Below, piece after piece: positions 36,183 through 48,510 of a DNA stretch of 64,000 nucleotides. The position numbers and the translations under genes are program-made. Every line of letters starts with the position of its first letter. Position 1 is the stretch's first letter. The stretch comes from Atrichornis clamosus (lineage: Eukaryota; Chordata; Aves; Passeriformes; Menuridae), in assembly GCA_013400975.1 (NCBI GenBank), contig WBMZ01010826.1, positions 62,001 through 126,000 of the forward strand, written 5' to 3'. Below the pieces are notes generated by a model that saw only the letters and a list, made by a program, of their open reading frames with translations, made no database searches and was not told the DNA's origin.

Positions 36183-37268
36183 CTGTTTCTCTTCCAGCAC
36201 TTGAAAATGGTCTGAACCTCCCACGAGATGCTTTGTGAGAGCTTTTTAGGCAAAGATTTTGCTCTAAAAATGCCTGACTGTTTTGCTTTTTAAGAGGAAG
36301 TTCTTGTTCCTGTTTCCTTTTTGATGTAGTCCTTCTGTTCTTGGCTTGCTAACTTGATGATGTCACTCCCATGCACTGGGCAAAAGCTGTTTTCCCTGTA
36401 TTCGACAAGCCAGGAGGAGCAGCTGCTATCCTGCCTCTAATCTCTAGTTCTTCCCCCACTCCTGTGGCATGCCAGTGGGAACTTAGGACCAAGGAGCCTC
36501 GAGGAGAACACAATTGCAGAAGTGAATTTGCTGTGTCATCCTTGAGTCTCACAGGCCATGTGTTTTGCTGATGTTTGTTCATGAAGGATCCAAAGTTTGT
36601 GCAGTGTGTCCAGGGATCACTGATAGCTGGCTATGGAGCACACCCAGGCTCTTTGTCAGAGCCACCTGCATCAGAGTAGGTGGAAGTCCTCACCACCTGG
36701 TGACTTTCCTGTGACACAGTTTGGGAAATGAGATCTTAGTACTTTACACCTGCTGGCACAGGATGCCCACATTGTAACTGTGGGTACAGCAGCATCTTTT
36801 TGGTTGCCTGCATGCAGTGGAAAAACTGTATGAGCAATTAATTTTACTTCCTTACAGGCAGCTTCCTTCAGTCAGGTACTCCAACTCCCCCTTCTTCCAG
36901 AGGACCATTGTCCACTTAGATCCTTGGTGCTTCACTGCACTGATTTTAGGTGTTTGGAAAAAATTAAACTTGTTCCTTTATGTCCTTTTTTAATGATGAT
37001 ATCTCACTCTTTTTAAAAATAGAGTAATTGCTTCAGCACTATCCACAGCTCAGTTGTGCAGGTGCCTGGGTAAATTATCCCATGCATGCATCTCGTGTTC
37101 ACTCCGGCAGTCTTCCATAATTGACAATTAATTTGTGAATCTTTTTCCATGCTGTTCTTTCACCTTGAGTGCTGGGCGTACTGGATCTCTGCCACCTCAT
37201 ATTTCTTGGATAAAGTCACTGTGGCTTTTTGTCTTACAATGTCTGACTTCAAGCCCGTGCAACTCATT

Positions 37269-37286
37269 AAAAAAAAAAAAAAAAAA
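37269..37286. repeat. (A)18 homopolymer
   Basis: An uninterrupted run of 18 A. It could be a retrocopy tail, but the preceding 'gtctgacttcaagcccgtg' region shows no coding similarity that I recognise. Confidence 0.9.
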
Positions 37287-38680
37287 CCCTGCAAAAAAGA
37301 GTGTGCGTTGGAAGATGCATTTTAAAAGGTGGAGTAGTTGCTGGAGAACAGTCTCCATAAAACAAAGAGAATGTTAAAAATCTTGATCTATCCAGAGAAA
37401 TTTCAAGAGAATATATTCACCAAGTAACACAATTAGACACAACCTTTGTCACAACCATTGCATTCTTTATTCTTTTGTTGTGTGAAGAGGGGATAATATA
37501 AATCATTTTCTGGGATGCCTTATGTCCATCCCATTCAGATGTATAAAATTCCATTGGGGTGTTGCTTTGATTTCTAACCTTTAAAAGTTATGAGCTATGA
37601 CAGAGAAAATTATAAACTCCCATTTGTTTTGTGTGCTTGTGTGGAGAAATTGTGTCCCAGTCCAAGCACCATGAAGCCACAGTGCCTTAGACTGATTTAT
37701 GAAGCCTTTTCCTTGATTTGCTTGCAGCTGGTATGTGTAAAGCCAAATTCAGTTACCACACCTGCAGTAAATCAGCAATATATAAATGTTTTCTAACTTG
37801 GGAAAAAATCCATTAGTGGTTGAATTAAACCTTTAAAGGACTCTTATTTCCTGAGTGTTAGGCTACTATAACTTTTATGTGTGATTTTAACACATTCTGA
37901 AGTGTTAGGCAAACTACAAAGAGTGAATATTTAGGTTGCTAATGTATTTTAAGAATGGTTTGCTTCTAATGTTAAAGGTTCTCTCATGTAAATGTTGATG
38001 TATCAGCTTTGATGAGGGGCTTACAAAGCTATCAAAAGTTGATTTGGTAGGTTTTACTGTTTTCTTCACCTAACAGACCATCTCTGCCTTTGTAATAACA
38101 TTTAGTTTTCATTAGTGACAAGGTAAAAGCTGTAGAGAATGACAGGAGAAATGCCAGAGCATTTGCTAATAAACTTCCTCCTTTTCCATCTTCTGCATTC
38201 CCTTCTTCCCTTTGCAGTCACTGGGGCCTGAGCAAGCAGGGAGCAGAGGATGACTAGGAACCTCCCTCCGTGTTCCCTGCAGCAAAGGCTGAGGATGCCC
38301 CTGTGTGCAGCCGTGCCCTGAGCTCAATTCCCAAATGCCTGAGCGTGTCCCACCTCGGCAGGAGGAGCTGGGCTCCTGGTGGAGTGGGCTGGTAAATCAG
38401 GCCAGGCACACGGTGCCCCATGAGATCTGCCTTCTCTGCTGCTCACTTGGGCATTTCCATCGTGTTCAAATGAGCCAGAGCTTAAATGGTTCAAGCACAG
38501 CAAGTCTTGGATAACTAACCCATGTAATTCTGCTGGCATGCTGGTGGCCATATGGATGCTGCTTGCATGGACCACTGGGCAGTGGCAAAATTGGAGGACT
38601 GTCCTACAATTTTGTGTTCTTTCTACTCCTGTAATTCCATCTCTCCTTCCTTCCCTTTCTCTTTCCTTCCCTTTGCACAG

Positions 38681-38709
38681 AGTATATTTCAGCTAACATA
38701 GCTGAGCAG
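38681..38709 (+). other. Candidate 29-nt microexon after a very strong pyrimidine tract
   Basis: A nearly pure pyrimidine run of about 40 bases (38640-38675) ends in GCACAG at 38680, one of the best acceptors in the window. GAGCAG then GTACAG gives a moderate donor at 38710. The 29 bases would shift frame. One frame (YISANIAEQ) is open and another contains TAG. Microexons often have such strong upstream tracts, but CT-rich tracts are also common by chance. Confidence 0.12.
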
Positions 38710-41700
38710 GTACAGAGAAGTAAACAAGTTGCATCACTACACTAAATTGCTTTCTCTCCCCTTTCCTTCTCAAAAGCACAGAAGGGAATAGAAAAGGAAG
38801 ATTAGTTGTGTCGGAGTTCCATCCTGGAGCTGTTCCCATGCCATGGATTGCTCAGAGCTGAGCATGTATGCTTTGTCTGGGATAAATAACAGTGAAACTC
38901 TGTCTCAATTTTCTCTGCAGTTTCTCCCTCTTGCATTCATTTTAAAATTTCATTCCTCACTCTCATTATTGCCAGGCCTGCTGTTGCGTGCCCAGGGGAG
39001 CCAGGTAAAACATTTTTATTTACTTTTGGTTTGGTTTGGTTCCACTTTTAACTTCCTCTTTTTGAATTTTTTTGTGGGTTTTTTGTTTTCCAGTGACTTT
39101 GGAAGGAAGGAGGGCAGCAAGGAAGGAGTGACCTTTATACCATGTGTGAGACGCCTTCAGATGTAAATCCATCTCCGGCAGTGTTAGACTGCTGGCTAAT
39201 TCTTTCCCTATAAAGTCATCTCAGTCTGGTCTTACTGTCTCCACCACTGGTTGTAGTCTTGATCTCAAAAACATTTACATGGAATAAAAACCACCAGGAG
39301 TTGAAGAAATTTTGGAGTTCTGGATTGGATTGCTTAGATTGTTTTTGGGTAGTGGATTATTTGGAAGTCTAGAGGTACCAGTCTATCTATGATTTTGCAG
39401 TCTAAAAGCCTCAGTGGCAGCAGTGGTTTAAAGACTTCACCCTTTTTTTGTGTATTCACTCTCCTTGCAACCTTTTCAAACTGTCTGCTCAGTTGTGCTG
39501 ATGCTGTAGTTTGAGATATACTGTGAACCAGATTATCAGCTGGACTGTGCTAAAAATAATCCTTCAGCATAGGGAGGAGGGGAGGAGTGGTGGGGGTTTT
39601 CTCGTCTTGCATCAGCTCATCGCTTTGCAGGATGACCCACAGATGGTTGCAGCAGCTCAAACCAAGGGACAGCATGGTGGCGTGAAGGGATAGGAACAAG
39701 ACACTAGAGGTTGGGGAAACATAGGAACTACATAAACCAACTTCTGCCCAGGAATTTTGGTTTCCCCCTTGGCAGCTGGGTTTCAGGGCACCTTGCTGCA
39801 AAAGCTTTCCGATGTTCTCACCACGCATCGCTCTGACAGTTCCTACTCTTGCAGCAGCTGCTGTATTGGTATCTCGGCGCCGTTGCTCTGTAGTTGATAG
39901 GTTAATTCAAGCCCACCTTTCCCTGCAGTTGCTGTGGTTGCTGGGGCAGAGACACACATCCTGTTGGGTTGCTGAAGGCCAGAGCAATAATGTTTTAAAC
40001 CACAGACAGTAAATCTGCAAGAGCGTATCTGTCACAACACCCTGATATAAAGGTAACGTAAGCTTTCCGTTTTGCAGGATTGCAAAAGAGACATTGGCTG
40101 ATACAGAATTTACACAGCGACTTCCAAATCAGTGACTAAACAGCTTCTGGGGTGAGGATGATGAGCATTTTCTTACCTACATTGACAGATAAGTGAGGAT
40201 GAGGAGGAGTTTGCAGAAGAGGCTCAGAGATGCTTTCTGCCTGTTTGTGGTGGAGCAACCATGGACAAGCTCCTGTGGGTTAGCAGACCACTAGATTGTC
40301 TAAACACTCTTAAGGGACAAAGCTCAATCAGCTTTTATTCCAAAGAGCATTATCAGTGTGTTACACTAATCCCATGTAATGGTACTCTAGCCTGACATAG
40401 GTACCGTGAAGTAGATTTTGGTGGCATGGATTGGCCATGCTGGTTTAGCAAAGATATTAAGATGCTGTCAAAGTCAACAGCCTAAAAGACTTTCTTATAT
40501 TACTCTGCTCTTCTGATTGATGGCAGGGAGGCTTTGCCCCACGCAGGTTTCAATAGTTAACATGCCATGAACTCTGTAATGTTAAAATTACTGCCCAGTT
40601 ATTTTTGATCCTTCAGACTATTTTAGTGTTTGGTTATAGCATTTATTATTTTCAGGTGTTGCTTTTTTCCTTTAGCTGCGACTATTGTGCCTTGAAGTTG
40701 GAAGTGTTCTGTGCAGTCAGTTGAATGCTCGTGTCCCCGTGTGTGTTGTGCCAGACTGGGTCTAGGATAGGGAGTAGCCTGCACTCAGATAGTAGTGAGC
40801 CAGATTTCAGCTCTTCCAGCTTCTGCAGTATCATTTTTGTTTTTAATTTTAAAGCACATAGTAGAGGCAGGAGAGAGTAATCTTAAAATATTCACAGATA
40901 CTCACATGCACAGATGGGTTGCAGCAGAGATTTCCTAATCTTTCCATTTTCAAGAAAGAGAAAAAAAAACCCTGCAGGTCACTCAAGGCTTTGCTCAGAA
41001 AGCAGCAGATTTATTGAGACTGGAGACATCCTGCTATTAGGGCTGCTTGGAAGGATAGGGCCCAAGGTTCCTATTCATGCACAATAGTCCTGCTTTTCCC
41101 CATTTCTTTCTTTTATTTTCCCTATGCCTTTATATTGCATTACCATGCTCTTGCCCCCATCCCTCCCGGCGGAGCGTGCCTCTCCATCGCTGCACATTGT
41201 GTTGCTTTTCCCCCGTTGTGCCACTCTCTTGTGTGCAATGGCAGCAGAAAGTAAAACTGACTGAAATGCTGATCTCCAAAGACCTGGCACACAGCGCTTT
41301 AGAGATTAGGATTTTAGTGCATTATACTCAGCTGCTAGCAGAGCAGAGCACTGTGACAGGGAAACACAATGCCAGAGCCAGGGGATCTGGCTTGGAGCTG
41401 AAGACCTGGTCCCTCCAGGCAAAGCTCTTCACACCTCTCCTCCTGCAAAACATCTTGATGAGCATATGCATGGATGGGCTTGAGTTTACTCAGTAGAAGA
41501 AGAGGGATATCCAAAGGCAAGTTGAGACTCTTTTCATCTAAATTTCTTCAACTATTATTAAGAAATTTTAAAAATCTTGCTAGCAAAACAAAGAAGTTTT
41601 TATGGCAAGATTTTTCTCGCCTATTCTATCCACATCCTCATTCTTCCTTTTCCTTGGCTGATTTCTGCTGTTTTTGTTTCCCTAGAAGCTAAAGAAGGTG

Positions 41701-42358
41701 GATATTTTTCCTCTTGTTCCCATAGACTTGCAGGCCCATGTTGCTGCTGTTGCAATTTGCTCTAGGTCCGGGTCTCCAAGGCTCTTGGACACTACAGGCA
41801 TTTTGGCCAGTGCAGTGTTGTAGGAGGAGTGACAACAGGCTTGCTGCTTGTCCAGCTTCCAACGAGCCTGGCTGGGTTTTGCTGTTCACTTTCCAATTGC
41901 CCCTGGAGCTGGTGCCTGTGAGCAGGTTGGTCTGTAAGTACCCACAGCCAGTCCTAGGGGGTGGACCATGGGATTTTTTTACACTTCAAAGAAGGCTGTG
42001 CTAATTACTGCCCTCAGCTAGTGCCTGCTCTTCATTGCTTTTGAAAGAATCATTACTTAATGACATAAAATCGTTTTAAGAACTTGGTAACCTCTAATAC
42101 CTTTATCAAATATCAGATAATCACACATTTTTCAGTGCATAGTTTTTCTGTTGGCTTAAGGCCACTTAGTTATATAAATATTAACACTTGCTGCTGCTAG
42201 ATTTAAATCCTATTTAAAAGTGCATCTATTCTGTATTCAGAAAGGAAAGAAATGATATCAGGTACCAGAAGGAATTCTCTCTTCTGGAACAGTGAAATGT
42301 TTCTGTGGCGTAGACTGAGGTTCATGCTGCCTGCAGATGCTGGTGAGCATGTCTCTCT

Positions 42359-43000
42359 CTAGCTCTTGCTCTGTTCAGCAGCTTGCTTCAGCATCCCATT
42401 TCTCCTCCTCCTCAGCACCACACTTGGTTCCTCTTTCTTCTCATTTTCTTTGTCCACTGGCACCACTTTCCCTGATGGCTTTCTGCTAATTTTTCCTATC
42501 CCATTTCTTCCATGTTTTCTTCTGGTTTTATTCTTTGACCTTGACCTGACCTTCAGACTGTAATGAATTTTCTCTTCTTTGAAAATGGCCACTTCTTGTA
42601 CCTTGGTGTTTTAGCACTAGCACTCTTTCTTTTCTGATGTCCTTCTCTGATTCATTCTGTAGGGTTTTTTTCCTGCATATTCTGTGACTTTAAATATCAC
42701 AGTCTTCTTTCTTCCTTCACAGCCATCCTTAAGTGGGATTTTCCCTTTTCCTCTCCTACTGCCCTGTTGCTGTGAAGCTATGAGGCACAAACTGCAGATC
42801 CCCCACTGGTTTCCTGCTTTTCACATTCTTGGTAGCCACTTTTAACAAGAAATTTACTCTCTCATCTCATGCAGTCCTGTACTTTCAGTGATTTAAGTAA
42901 CTTCTCAAATTCATGGTCTGACAGATTCAGATGGTATTCCACTCAGCTGTAGTTCACGTTCTGTCCTCTACCACATTTTCCCAACTTCTTTTTTACCTTT
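42359..43000 (-). pseudogene. Possible decayed lysine/arginine-rich coding sequence (processed pseudogene?)
   Basis: On the minus strand several consecutive segments look protein-like but lie in different frames or cross stops. Around 42912-42870 there is FEKLLKSLKVQDCM. Around 42860-42780 there is VNFLLKVATKNVKSRKPVGD followed by LQFVPHSF, and then a stop. At 42592-42359 a 77-codon frame includes KEEKIHYSLKVRSRSKNK and VDKENEKKEEPSVVLRRRR before its stop. The changes of frame would fit a pseudogene of a basic nuclear protein. The alternative is that a long purine-rich strand simply yields K, E and R codons. I do not recognise the parent. Confidence 0.22.
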
Positions 43001-43080
43001 TCTTTCCCTTTTCCTGGTTTTGCTGCCTTCCACTTTCTGTCCTCTTACAACCTGTCTTCCTTTTTTTGTGTTTTCCATAT
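42360..43080. other. Strong pyrimidine/purine strand asymmetry
   Basis: Over about 700 bases the plus strand is dominated by C and T in bursts (42400-42560, 42700-42770, 42970-43070), with the complementary strand purine-rich. Such tracts can act as polypyrimidine signals or form triplexes. They may equally reflect an A-rich retrocopied mRNA on the minus strand, see the overlapping pseudogene call. Confidence 0.6.
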
Positions 43081-44317
43081 AAAAGCAGACTGGTAGCTTT
43101 GAAGCATCCCACAAGTGGCCATTTGTATTTCTGTTGTCTCCTTTTCCTTGTAAACATGAGAAGTCAGCATTCGCCCTGCTGGGGTTAGGCACAGTGGGAA
43201 ATAAAAAATGAGAGTCCTTGAGCTCAAGTCCTTCTTAGTGTGAGTTGAAGCACACACCTGGCTGCTGTGCGCACAGACTGGGACTTGCATATGCATAAGC
43301 CATCCCTTATCCCATTGCTGTGGCTACAGACATCCCCACTCTAACCATTTGGAAACACCGAGCCTGTGAGCTGTGGTGGCTGCCTGTGATCTGCTCTTGG
43401 TCCCCTCTGGTTCCCCGGGATTCTGACTCTGAAGAACCTTCCCTGTTTATCTTCCCTCTTTGAGAAGATGCTGAAAAAGCAGCCCTGAGAGGGGAAGCAA
43501 GACAAGGGAGAGGAAAATATCAGAGGCAGTAAAGTGGCAGAAAGGTCAACAGAAGTAGGGATGAATTACAGCCTTTCAGCTTAGCCAGGAACAGCACAAC
43601 GGAGACTGTGATGGGTATTCCTCCAGAGGGAGGACACAGGTCAGAGAGCTTGCAGCACATACTATACCTTCTAAATAAATAAACCAATAAATTAGTAATG
43701 TGCATATGGCAGAATTGTGAATAAAACAGAAAATGTTTGCATTTTTCCCCAAATGGCAGTGTTGTACAAGTTACAGAACCCTGCTTTTCACCAGAAGTGG
43801 TGGATTCTAGGTGAACAGTACCACTGTCAGGGTTAGTCCTCTGAGTGACCGTCCCCTGTCTGCTGCCAGCAGACACATGACTTAGATGAAGAGTGAGCTG
43901 TCCTGGGCACTGTTTTGTTGGATTTAGTAGCATTTCCTAGCTCTCACATACAGGGCCTGTCCTGGAAGTGGCTTGACACTGTGTTCACCATCCCTTGTGT
44001 GCCATGTTTTCCATGCAAAAGAGCGGATGATGGGTGCCCACTGGGGGACCCATGGTGACACCATATATTTTCCCACAGTCCAAAGGCAGCTGTAGCACAT
44101 GACTGCAACTGATATGTTTGAAAAGCATGAAAATGGAGATTTGCATTGGAACTTTGTTCCTTTAAGTAAAAGATAGGAAAATTCTTGCAATTCAGATTTT
44201 TTTTACATTTGATTAATCCACACCAGAGATTGTGTTGTTTGCATGTGGTGTCCCTTCTGTTATGCACGTCTGACCCATAAGGCTGCATCACATCCAGGGC
44301 AGTACCATTGCTATGAG

Positions 44318-44375
44318 GAAAGTGTTCATGGACAGGCCGGACGGGCTTTGAGCATCCTGATCTAGTGGAAGGCAT
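44318..44375 (+). mobile_element. CR1 LINE fragment, plus strand
   Basis: 'catggacaggccggacggg' followed by 'ctttgagcatcctgatctag' and 'tggaaggcatgcag' matches the portion of the CR1 3' UTR with 'ggctttgagcaacctgatctagtggaagg'. Both flanks are lost, so the copy is truncated at both ends. Confidence 0.7.
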
Positions 44376-46553
44376 GCAGCAAATCTGTGTCTTCAGGAAG
44401 TCTGTTTGATCGAAAACGGTACTGTTCTCTTAAAAATATGTCTATACTACATTTTCTGTGAGCAGCCTAATGCCCTGCATTTAGAGCTGCTGTGTGGGCA
44501 GTGCTTGTACCTGACCTGGGGCTTCTTTTTGGACGGGGGAATGAGAGAAAGAAAGGACTGAGAATGCTGTTCATTTATTTAATTTATGTATGCTTTCAAA
44601 AAGTAGCTGGTGCAATACTTGGGCCAGGTAATGATTGCTCAGCACTGGCTCTGTTTCAGTATTTGCGCCTGGCTACCCAAGAGTGGGTTTTTGGTTTTTC
44701 CCTTGGTCTATTAATTTAAATGATGCTTTGGGAAGTCACTGCTCTGGGTATGGTACAGAGCTGGTGCTTCTCCATGCTGGTTGCTACCAGCTGAGAAGCT
44801 GGTGTGCTCTCTGACCTCAGGCCAGCTCAGGAGTGGCTTCGTAATACCAGACACTGCTTGGTCTAGTGGCCTGAAATCCTGTGAGCCGGGGAATAATCTG
44901 CAGCGAGACGCTGATTCTCTCCGTGCTGTCGGGTCCTGCCGCCTGTGCTGCGCTGGGGACCCACTGCCATATGGCTGGACAGCACAGCTGGGCAGCCTTG
45001 AAGCTCACTGCTGCTTGCTTGTGCCCAGGGCCTGCTTTTACAGGGCTCTTGCTGTGTGGGAATGAGCGGAAGCCCCAGGATTTGTTCTCACTCTGGGCAG
45101 AGAGAAGGCTGTGGGTGCAGAGGTTTTGTGCTGCACAGGAGGGTGGGTGCTATGGGGCAGCCACTGCCTCTGTGGGGTGGAATAGCCCACTGCTGTTCCC
45201 ACTGTCACTGCGCCTGCTGGTGCAGGTAGGATTGCTGTGCCACAGCCACAGGGAGCCCCGCAGAGCTGCTGGTCTTCCCTACCTGCTCTCACTCTGCCGG
45301 ATTTACACCAGAGGCAGGTTAGAGGCATGGCCTGGACTGTGCAGAGCCAACACGTGCAGCCCCTGCACCGCCCTGGCTGTGCATCTGTAAAACCATCCTA
45401 TCTGTGCCCTCTTGCTTGGGCAGAGCAGTGTGAGTGTGTGGTCAGGCAAACCTTGCTTTCCTGTCTCTAGGTATAAGCTCTGGGAAGGGCAGGATAAAAA
45501 CAAGAAAAAAAAATCCATATCCAAAAAGTGATTTGCATGAGAGGATAGGAAAATTATGCCAGACTTTTCCAGAAGCTGGTGTGTATAGAAGTTAGTTACA
45601 GCATCATTGCTCCTCTCACCACTGGGAAGCAATGCAGAGAGGTCAAGCTGCTGGGGATACGTAGCACTGTGCTGTTGTGCCACTTTTTCATGAGGTTTTC
45701 CTGGTGCCAGCCTTTCTGTTAGCACTCTGCCTCCTGCCAAATCACAGGTGTGGCAGCCTTGAATCAGTGGGATGGGATGGGCACAGGATGGGTTGTTCTG
45801 GGCATCCCTCGAAACCTTTTCAGTTCTCTGTAAGACTTCACAGCTTAAAACTCTAAACCTGACATTTATTCACGTACTCAGAAGCACCTTTTTTTTTTCC
45901 TGTGGAAGAAAAGTATCCATTTGCTTAGGATCTTACAGCATCCTTACAGCCATGAGGTTCTGCTTCCAGAGGAAAACCACCTGTGATGGACAGGCGAGAT
46001 CCAGAATCTCACCTGAGATTCTGCATCAGATTTCCCTTAACTGAGGAAGGATCTGAGTTGTGATCAGACTCACTCCAGAGTCTTCTTCTCATGGATGTGG
46101 TGATACAGCCACACAAAGGAGCTTTTTGCTTTTTATTACCCAAATCAGGCTCTGTAAATAGCTACTTTTATTTATTTTTAGTTTTACTTGTGTCATACAC
46201 ACAGACACACATATTAAAAAAAACCGCACTCTACCAAGAAAATTACATTGGAGTATATTTTTCTCCTGCATCTCAAAACAAGTGCTTTAAGCTTCAGGTC
46301 ATTTTTAGAAACCTCCAGAGCATCATCATCCTATATCTGCAGAGTAAGGCATCCTATATTTGTTAAATCACCATCTTCACGTGCTTTAGCTATGTGCATG
46401 GCAGTGATGGCAGCCACCAGTCGCACTACTTGCTTACTCACATATTTGTGCCTCAGATTTACAGGGGTTTTATTCACTGTTGAGAGGCTGAGTGCTTCCA
46501 GGAGGGACTGTCACTGTGTTGGGGCCTTACTGCAAGTGTCTGTAGTGGATAAT

Positions 46554-46589
46554 GAGCACAAACCTATTCAAGAGCACAAACCTATTCAA
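46554..46589. repeat. Perfect 18-bp tandem duplication
   Basis: The unit gagcacaaacctattcaa occurs twice, head to tail, without mismatch. The perfection suggests a recent event. It lies just left of a CpG-dense patch. Confidence 0.95.
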
Positions 46590-46619
46590 TAGTGAAACAT
46601 GAGATTCCCTATCAGATAA

Positions 46620-46715
46620 CGTGGTGCTGCTAATTCGGGTGTGAGGGAGACGGTGAGGTCGTGAGTGCGGGTTATTAGGAGATAGCAGTGAGTAAGCAGG
46701 GGGGGAGCGGTCAGT
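46620..46715. promoter_or_regulatory. CpG-dense patch, possible regulatory element
   Basis: Six CpGs in about 95 bases (in the contexts aacgtgg, ttcgggt, gacggtg, gtcgtga, tgcgggt, agcggtc) where flanking kilobases have very few. The plus strand is G-rich with a run of seven G around 46700. There is no coding frame and no known repeat. It could be a small hypomethylated regulatory element or a young insertion of a kind I do not know. Confidence 0.2.
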
Positions 46716-47956
46716 AAGACTGGGTGTTAAATTCTTGAACCAAAAAATGCAGGCAGAAATACATGTATTTTTGTCACTGTTTAGAAAAAAAAGAACCACG
46801 CAGCTGCAAGGCAGAAAAGTCCACTAGAAAGGCTTTAAATATAGAGGGAGTTAAATCCAGGTGACATAGATGGAGTCAGATATGGTCATAATGGCATTTT
46901 CCCTTCGTAATTCCTGGGAGTTGTTTTTTGTAAACTTTTTTTTTCTATTTCTGTGCAAACACTGTATTACATTGGCATTGATTCACTGAATTTATTTGTC
47001 AGCAGTAAAATGAATGAAATTCTAGATGTACAGTTTCAACCACCTGCTGTTGTTTACTAGTGAGACTAGCAGTGACCCGTAGCATCTATAAATACTTAAC
47101 TGTGAATTAAAAGCAGGGAGCTATCCTGTAGTTTGTCTCTTCCTCATCTTTCCCAGATACTTTCTTGCTCTGCTTTCTGCACCCCCCTCATTGTTACTTT
47201 CAGTCTCATCTCCACTGCTTCAAGAAAAGCCAAACTTAAAGAGGAAGATTTAATTTCTAGTGAACCGTAGACTTGGTCATTTGTTAAAAGACTCATCAAG
47301 TTGTTAGACCATGTGAAGGTTTTTCTCTCGTCTGTGTGGTGCTGACTTTCGATAATGGCATTTTAAAGCAAAAATTCAGATTTAAAGTATCTGAACATTA
47401 TTTTTAGCTCTCCTGAGCTCATGATTCATTTTAAGGAGTAAGTTGTTTGCTTTCATTGATTAGTTACAATTGTAACTTCCAAGTAGCTTTAGGCAATATT
47501 ACAGCAGGACTGCAGCTTCTAATCTCCTTTTTCAGTGTGGGGTTTTTTTTTCTTTTCACTACTTTTGCAGGTATGACGTAGGCCAGCAGGTTTTTTATTT
47601 TATCACAAGACATTGAAAAACCCACTGCTTTTACTCAAGCCTAGTTCAGCCTTATGAGCCACTAGGAAAGGTTTTGCTCCTCTGTAGTCTCACTGAATAA
47701 AATTCACTTGGTCCCTCCATGTTGTGAGCATCTCTGTCTACAAGACTATTACTTAACCTTAGATAAAAGCTTGGACAACATCACCATCCTCACATCAGTG
47801 TTTCTCCAGGCCTTATTAGCTTTTGTTAGAGATTTTGGCTGGTTGGATGTTCAGCTTTCCCACCTGCTGTGAGGGTAGGCTGGGCTCTTGCCGGGAGGAG
47901 GGAGGCTACACATATGACTCTCCTGCTGCAGAGCAGGGCGATGCTCCTTAGCTGGC

Positions 47957-48510
47957 TGTGCTGGTTTGGGCTGGGATAGAGTTAATTTTCTTCACAGTAG
48001 CTGGTATGGGGCTGTGTTATATTCATGCTGAAAACAGTGCTGATAACACAGGGATGTTTTTATTATTGCAGGGTAGGGCTTACACAGAGTCAAGGCCATT
48101 TTCCCTCCCTCCCCACCAGCAAGGAGGCTGGGGGTGGACAAGGATATGTAAGGGGACACAGCTGAGGCAGGTGACCCCAGCTGACCCAAGGGATATCCCA
48201 GACCATGTGGCATCATGCTCGGCATACAGAGCTGAGGGGAAGAAGAAGGAAGTGGGAGATGTTCAGAGTGATGACATTTGTCTTCCCAAGTCACTGTTAC
48301 ACGTGATGGGGCCCTGCTCTCCCGGGGATGGCTGGTCACCTGCCTGCCATGGGAAGGGGTGAATTAATTCCTGCTTTTGCTTTCCCTGTTAAACTGTCCT
48401 TATCTCAACCCCTGAGTTTTCTCACTTTTACCCTTCTGATTCTCCCCCCACATCCCACCAGGGGTGAGTGGGCAAGTGGCTGTGTGGGGATGAGTTGCTG
48501 GCTGGGGTTG
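47957..48510 (+). mobile_element. Solo LTR of an avian endogenous retrovirus, plus strand
   Basis: The sequence starts with TGTGCTGGTTTGGGC and runs ~554 bases in the order of a repeat family familiar from neoavian genomes: the 'ggatagagttaattttcttc' block, 'cagtgctgataacacaggg', 'aggaggctgggggtgg', a TATA-like position now reading CATACAG at 48223-48229, 'gtcttcccaagtcactgtta', a polyadenylation-signal position now reading GTTAAA near 48390, 'tatctcaacccctgag', and a U5-like end near 'gctggctggggtt'. The expected CA terminus is lost at the right edge. No gag, pol or env lies on either side, so it is a solo LTR. The decayed TATA and polyA sites suggest it is not young. I cannot assign the exact family name. 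Confidence 0.85.

Larger units (their letters stand above)
36183..42358. other. Unassigned noncoding sequence
   Basis: About 6.2 kb. The A18 tract (37269-37286) and one candidate microexon (38681-38709) are listed separately. The stretch 38220-38580 is GC-richer but has few CpGs. The 139-codon frame at 41077-41496 has no domain. I see no CR1 copies in this span. Confidence 0.45.
43081..47956. other. Unassigned noncoding sequence
   Basis: Nearly 4.9 kb. The CR1 fragment at 44318-44375, an 18-bp tandem duplication and a CpG-dense patch near 46620-46715 are noted separately. A GC-rich zone at 44780-45460 carries long overlapping frames on both strands (169, 96 and 145 codons) with no domains, as expected where GC content removes stop codons. 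It contains only scattered CpGs and is not a CpG island. Confidence 0.45.

Noticed and set aside
44780..45740. Long overlapping frames (169, 96 and 145 codons) on both strands suggesting a gene
   Set aside because: They occur together in a GC-rich stretch where stop codons are rare, have no domains, splice signals or codon-level sense, and compete on both strands.
47958..48362. 134-codon plus frame and 115-codon minus frame as retroviral genes
   Set aside because: Both lie wholly inside the LTR, which is noncoding; neither resembles gag, pol or env.
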